Shown: positions 14,397 to 17,156 of the stretch, one piece after another | Position numbering within the stretch: the stretch's first letter is position 1 | Layout: the number at the start of each line of letters is the position of its first letter | Assembly: GCA_002305615.1 (NCBI GenBank) | Contig: DBPU01000048.1 | Span: forward strand, 27,837 to 44,992 | Direction: 5' to 3' | Length of the DNA stretch: 17,156 bases | Source of the DNA: Verrucomicrobia bacterium UBA1412 | Lineage (GTDB): Bacteria; Verrucomicrobiota; Verrucomicrobiia; Limisphaerales; UBA1412 | The notes under the pieces: generated by a model | What the model saw: only the letters and a program-made list of their open reading frames with translations | What the model was told of the DNA's origin: nothing | The model's database searches: none | Translations under genes and position numbers: made by a program

Positions 14397-15206
14397 ATGA
14401 AAAACAGAATCGAGAAAATATTTGAACGGTGCCGCGATGAAAAACGCGCCGCACTCATCCTCTTTACCTGTTGCGGCTACCCCGATATGGAGAATAGCGA
14501 ACGCATTATCCAGGGGGCAATCGACTCCGGAGCGGATATTATTGAGCTGGGAGTTCCTTTTTCGGACCCGATGGCCGACGGAATGATTATTCAAAAAGCC
14601 TCACAGATTGCGCTGCAGAATGGGGCCAGTCTGAAGAAAGTTCTGGCCATGGCCGAGCGTCTGCGCAAACGCAATCCCAATACGGGTTTCATCCTCTTCA
14701 GCTATTTCAACGTGCTGCTCAGCTACGGGCTTGAAGCGCTCACCGACGAGCTGGCGCGAATCGGTGTCGATGGGATTTTATCGGTTGATTTACCCTATGA
14801 AGAAAAAGCGGAGCTTGAGCCCTTATGCAAACAAAAGGGATTGCACCTCATTCCGCTGGTCTCACCGGCCACATCGCCCGAGAGAGCGCGGCTCATTACG
14901 GGCCAGGCAAGCGGGTTCGTCTACTATATCGCGGTGCGCGGCATTACCGGAGTCCGGACAGAGCTGCCGCAGGAACTAATCGCCAGACTGGAAGAAATGG
15001 GGCGCATATCGCCGATACCCGTTGTGGCCGGCTTCGGAATCGGAGACCCGGAGACGGCGCGGAAGATTGCCAAACATGCCCGCGGGATCGTGGTCGGTTC
15101 AGCCGGGATGAGCCTGCTCGTTCAAGAGAAACCGCTGGAGGAGAGAATTTCCGATTTCAAGCACTTCGTAAAATCGCTCTCAGGAAGCTTATCCCCGGAT
15201 GCATAA
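14397..15206 (+). CDS. trpA: Tryptophan synthase alpha chain
   Basis: This 269-residue (beta/alpha)8-barrel enzyme cleaves indole-3-glycerol phosphate to indole and glyceraldehyde 3-phosphate; indole passes to TrpB. The catalytic residues are in place: Glu50 in DIIELGVPFSDP and Asp61 in DPMADG. PLVSPATSPER and GFVYYIAVRGITGVR are the expected active-site loops, and VVAGFGIGDPE and VVGSAGM the phosphate-binding ones. The first strand reads LFTCCGYPD with two adjacent Cys, where Ala-Gly or similar is usual. AAGGAAA about 9 nt before the ATG supports the start. It overlaps the DAHP synthase gene by 8 bp (ATGCATAA). Confidence 0.97.
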   Translation: MKNRIEKIFERCRDEKRAALILFTCCGYPDMENSERIIQGAIDSGADIIELGVPFSDPMADGMIIQKASQIALQNGASLKKVLAMAERLRKRNPNTGFILFSYFNVLLSYGLEALTDELARIGVDGILSVDLPYEEKAELEPLCKQKGLHLIPLVSPATSPERARLITGQASGFVYYIAVRGITGVRTELPQELIARLEEMGRISPIPVVAGFGIGDPETARKIAKHARGIVVGSAGMSLLVQEKPLEERISDFKHFVKSLSGSLSPDA

Positions 15207-16233
15207 TCAGAAAAACATCTCCAGTAACAGAATGCTGCCCTCGCCCGGGATGGTCGCCGCCGAGTATCCCCTCTCCCGGGCCTGCGCAACCGGCATCCAG
15301 GAACACCGGCGCAAGCTCTGCTCCATCCTGGACGGAAGCGAAGATTTACTGGTCGCCATTCTGGGCCCCTGCTCCATTCATGACGTGGAGGGGGCGCTCC
15401 AATACGCAGAGAAACTCAAAACGCTGAGCCAGCGGGTCAGCTCGAAAATCTTCATCATTATGCGGGTTTACTTTGAGAAACCTCGAACCACCCTGGGGTG
15501 GAAAGGACTCATTTATGACCCGGATATCAATGGGGAATACCAGATCGAAAAGGGAATCCTGGTCGCGCGCAAACTGATGCTTCAGATCGCGCAGATGGGG
15601 CTCCCGATCGCGACCGAGCTTCTGGACCCGGTGAGCGCTTCCTTCTTCGTGGAGGCTGTGACCTGGGCGGGAATCGGAGCGCGCACGAGCGAATCGCCCA
15701 CGCATCGGCAGATGGCAAGCGGGCTTCCCTGCCCGGTCGGCTTCAAGAATTCGACTGATGGGAACCTGCAGCCGGCCCTGGATGCGCTCTTGAGCTCGCG
15801 CGCCTGCCACAGCTTTATCGGAGTAATGAAGAATGGGCATATCGGCCTCTTCCGCACAAAAGGCAATCCCTATGCGCATATCGTCCTGCGCGGCGGAGGG
15901 GGTAAGACAAACTATGGCCCAGAGGATATCGCGCTCACCCGGGAGCGGCTTTTAAAGGCAGGACTCAACGATTCACCGATCATCGTTGATTGCAGCCACG
16001 GCAATTCCAAACGCGATTATCGCAATCAGCGTTTGGCCTTTGAATCAATCCTGGCGCAACGTCTGGCCGGAGAGCGTGCCGTAAAGGGGCTCATGCTGGA
16101 AAGTTACCTCAAAGAGGGCAAACAACCCTTGCTGGAAAACCGGAAGCCCGAGCCCGATATCTCCATTACCGATGCCTGCATCAGTTGGGAGGAGACCGAG
16201 TCGCTCATTCTCGATGCCTATGAGCGGCTTTAA
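15199..16233 (+). CDS. 3-deoxy-7-phosphoheptulonate (DAHP) synthase, class I alpha (AroF/AroG/AroH type)
   Basis: This 344-residue enzyme condenses phosphoenolpyruvate and erythrose 4-phosphate, the first step of the shikimate pathway. Metal ligands expected for the family are visible: Cys58 in LGPCSIHD, His in VDCSHGNS, Glu in LMLESYL, and Asp in SITDACISWEE. RVYFEKPRTTLGWKGL and CPVGFKNSTDG are hallmark substrate-binding stretches. It overlaps trpA by 8 bp and is the last gene before a strong terminator, so it is part of the trp transcript. That context suggests it plays the role of a Trp-controlled isoenzyme (AroH-like). The feedback specificity cannot be read directly, so I give no symbol; the N-terminal extension is somewhat shorter than in E. 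coli AroG. Confidence 0.95.
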   Translation: MHNQKNISSNRMLPSPGMVAAEYPLSRACATGIQEHRRKLCSILDGSEDLLVAILGPCSIHDVEGALQYAEKLKTLSQRVSSKIFIIMRVYFEKPRTTLGWKGLIYDPDINGEYQIEKGILVARKLMLQIAQMGLPIATELLDPVSASFFVEAVTWAGIGARTSESPTHRQMASGLPCPVGFKNSTDGNLQPALDALLSSRACHSFIGVMKNGHIGLFRTKGNPYAHIVLRGGGGKTNYGPEDIALTRERLLKAGLNDSPIIVDCSHGNSKRDYRNQRLAFESILAQRLAGERAVKGLMLESYLKEGKQPLLENRKPEPDISITDACISWEETESLILDAYERL

Positions 16234-16235
16234 CA

Positions 16236-16271
16236 CAATAACCCGGGACTTCATGCAGCCCCGGGTTATTG
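16236..16271. terminator. Terminator of the trp/DAHP synthase operon, possibly bidirectional
   Basis: A perfect 12-bp stem (CAATAACCCGGG at 16236-16247 with its complement at 16260-16271) encloses a 12-nt loop. It starts just 2 nt after the DAHP synthase stop. On the plus strand it is followed by GAATTTCTTT, a modest T-run. The convergent hisC gene ends at 16303, so the stem may also serve the minus strand, though the T-run there is poor. A smaller AAGAAG/CTTCTT dyad is at 16281-16298. Confidence 0.8.
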
Positions 16272-16302
16272 AATTTCTTTAAGAAGAGCCCGCTTCTTTG
16301 GA

Positions 16303-17156
16303 TTAAGCCAGAGCCGGGAGAATCCGTTTGAGCTCTCTAACGAGTCTCTGGTTTTGCTCGGGCGTTCCAACGGTGATTCTCACCCATTCGGGCAAGTTGT
16401 AGTTAGCGACCGGGCGAACAATGATGCCGGCACGCTGGAGCTCTTCGAAGACACGCTTCCCATTGCCTGTTTTGACCAGGACGAAATTGGCAACAGAGGG
16501 AACATACTCCAACTTCATGCGGTCGAACTCTCCTTGCAGATAATCCAGACCCTCTTTATTGATGCGGCGTGCTTTCTCCAGGAACTCCATATCATCCAGA
16601 GCGGCCAGAGCAGCCTCTTGAGCCAATGAGCTGGTGTTGAAAGCTTCGCGCACTTTTTCCAGAGCGGCCGTGAATTCCGGACAAGCCACGCTGAAGCCGA
16701 TACGTAAACCGGCCAAACCATATATCTTGGAAAAGGTGCGGCAGATAACCAAATTGGATTTTTTACCTTCCCGGACTAGCGGCAGGAAATCGGGCGGATT
16801 GTCCTGATATTCGGTGTAGGCCTCGTCCAAAACAATGAGCGTCTCTTCGGGGACTCTGGCGATGAAGTCGCTCAATTCCCCTTGAGAGAGAACGGTACCC
16901 GTCGGATTATTCGGATTGGCCAGGAAAACAATTCGCGTATTGGGGGTAATCGCTTTGAGCATCGCCTCCAAGTCATGGCCGTAATTTTTGGCCGGCACCA
17001 TGACAATCTCGGCGTTGAAAAGGCGAGTGACAATCGGGTAGACCGCAAAGCAATACTGGCTCATCACGCATTCATCGCCGGGCTGGAGGACCGCATGGCC
17101 GATCAACTCCAGGAGCTCATTGGAGCCATTGCCGAAAGAAATGCAGTTGGTGGGCA
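16303..17156 (-). CDS. hisC: Histidinol-phosphate aminotransferase, C-terminal part (cut by window edge)
   Basis: The open frame runs off the right end of the window, so the N-terminus is missing; about 284 residues are visible. It is a PLP-dependent fold-type I aminotransferase. FGNGSNELLELIGHAVL, SQYCFAVYPIV, the PLP-site NPNNPTGT, LDEAYTEY and the Schiff-base Lys in RTFSKIYGLAGLRIGF all fit HisC, which makes histidinol phosphate from imidazole acetol phosphate. The C-terminal GIIVRPVANYNLPEWVRITVG is also typical. A TTG at 17106 could be mistaken for a start, but conserved HisC sequence continues upstream of it to the edge. HisC-family enzymes can also transaminate phenylpyruvate or hydroxyphenylpyruvate, plausible beside an aromatic pathway operon but not provable here. 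It is convergent with the trp operon. Confidence 0.93.
   Translation of the reverse strand, partial: PTNCISFGNGSNELLELIGHAVLQPGDECVMSQYCFAVYPIVTRLFNAEIVMVPAKNYGHDLEAMLKAITPNTRIVFLANPNNPTGTVLSQGELSDFIARVPEETLIVLDEAYTEYQDNPPDFLPLVREGKKSNLVICRTFSKIYGLAGLRIGFSVACPEFTAALEKVREAFNTSSLAQEAALAALDDMEFLEKARRINKEGLDYLQGEFDRMKLEYVPSVANFVLVKTGNGKRVFEELQRAGIIVRPVANYNLPEWVRITVGTPEQNQRLVRELKRILPALA

Noticed and set aside
17104..17106. TTG as the true start of the aminotransferase gene
   Set aside because: Conserved HisC sequence (FGNGSNELLE) continues in frame upstream to the window edge, so the gene is merely cut by the window.

Overview
The window comes from a Gram-negative bacterium: it encodes a complete inner membrane / periplasm / outer membrane efflux system with two lipoproteins. 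Coding DNA is moderately GC-rich and the gaps between genes are AT-rich. Some genes have clear Shine-Dalgarno sites (trpD, trpC, trpA, the efflux outer-membrane gene) and others have none that I can see (trpE, trpG, trpB, the efflux adaptor). The phylum cannot be fixed from the sequence alone.

Region 1 (about 80-6560, minus strand) is a four-gene operon. In transcription order it holds a small thioredoxin-fold protein whose CGPC site reads SFPC, an AcrA/MexA-type periplasmic adaptor lipoprotein, an AcrB/MexB-type RND pump, and an OprM/NodT-type outer-membrane lipoprotein. The genes overlap or abut tightly. The operon ends in a hairpin at 82-108. A near-consensus sigma-54 (-24/-12) promoter lies just upstream of the first gene.

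Region 2 (6506-8346) is the control region plus a divergent sigma-54-dependent activator with GAF, AAA+ and Fis-type HTH domains. The gap holds a 32-bp inverted repeat centred about 114 bp upstream of the predicted sigma-54 start, a normal place for an activator-binding site. It also holds an AT-rich segment with perfect TATAAT boxes reading toward the activator, and an RNA hairpin that would hide the activator's ribosome-binding site. Together these form a self-contained module: activator, enhancer-like site, sigma-54 promoter and efflux operon. I regard it as the most notable thing in the window.

Region 3 (8347-16275, plus strand) is an unfused tryptophan operon, trpE-trpG-trpD-trpC-trpF-trpB-trpA, followed by a class I DAHP synthase gene. 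It is preceded by a ribosome-mediated attenuator: a 16-codon (or 9-codon) GTG-start leader peptide ending WSWR, a stretch that can form an antiterminator, and a strong intrinsic terminator just before trpE. The DAHP synthase at the end means one Trp-responsive switch would govern both entry into the shikimate pathway and the Trp branch. A 12-bp-stem terminator closes the operon.

Region 4 (16303-17156, minus strand) is the C-terminal part of a convergent histidinol-phosphate aminotransferase gene (hisC) cut by the window edge.
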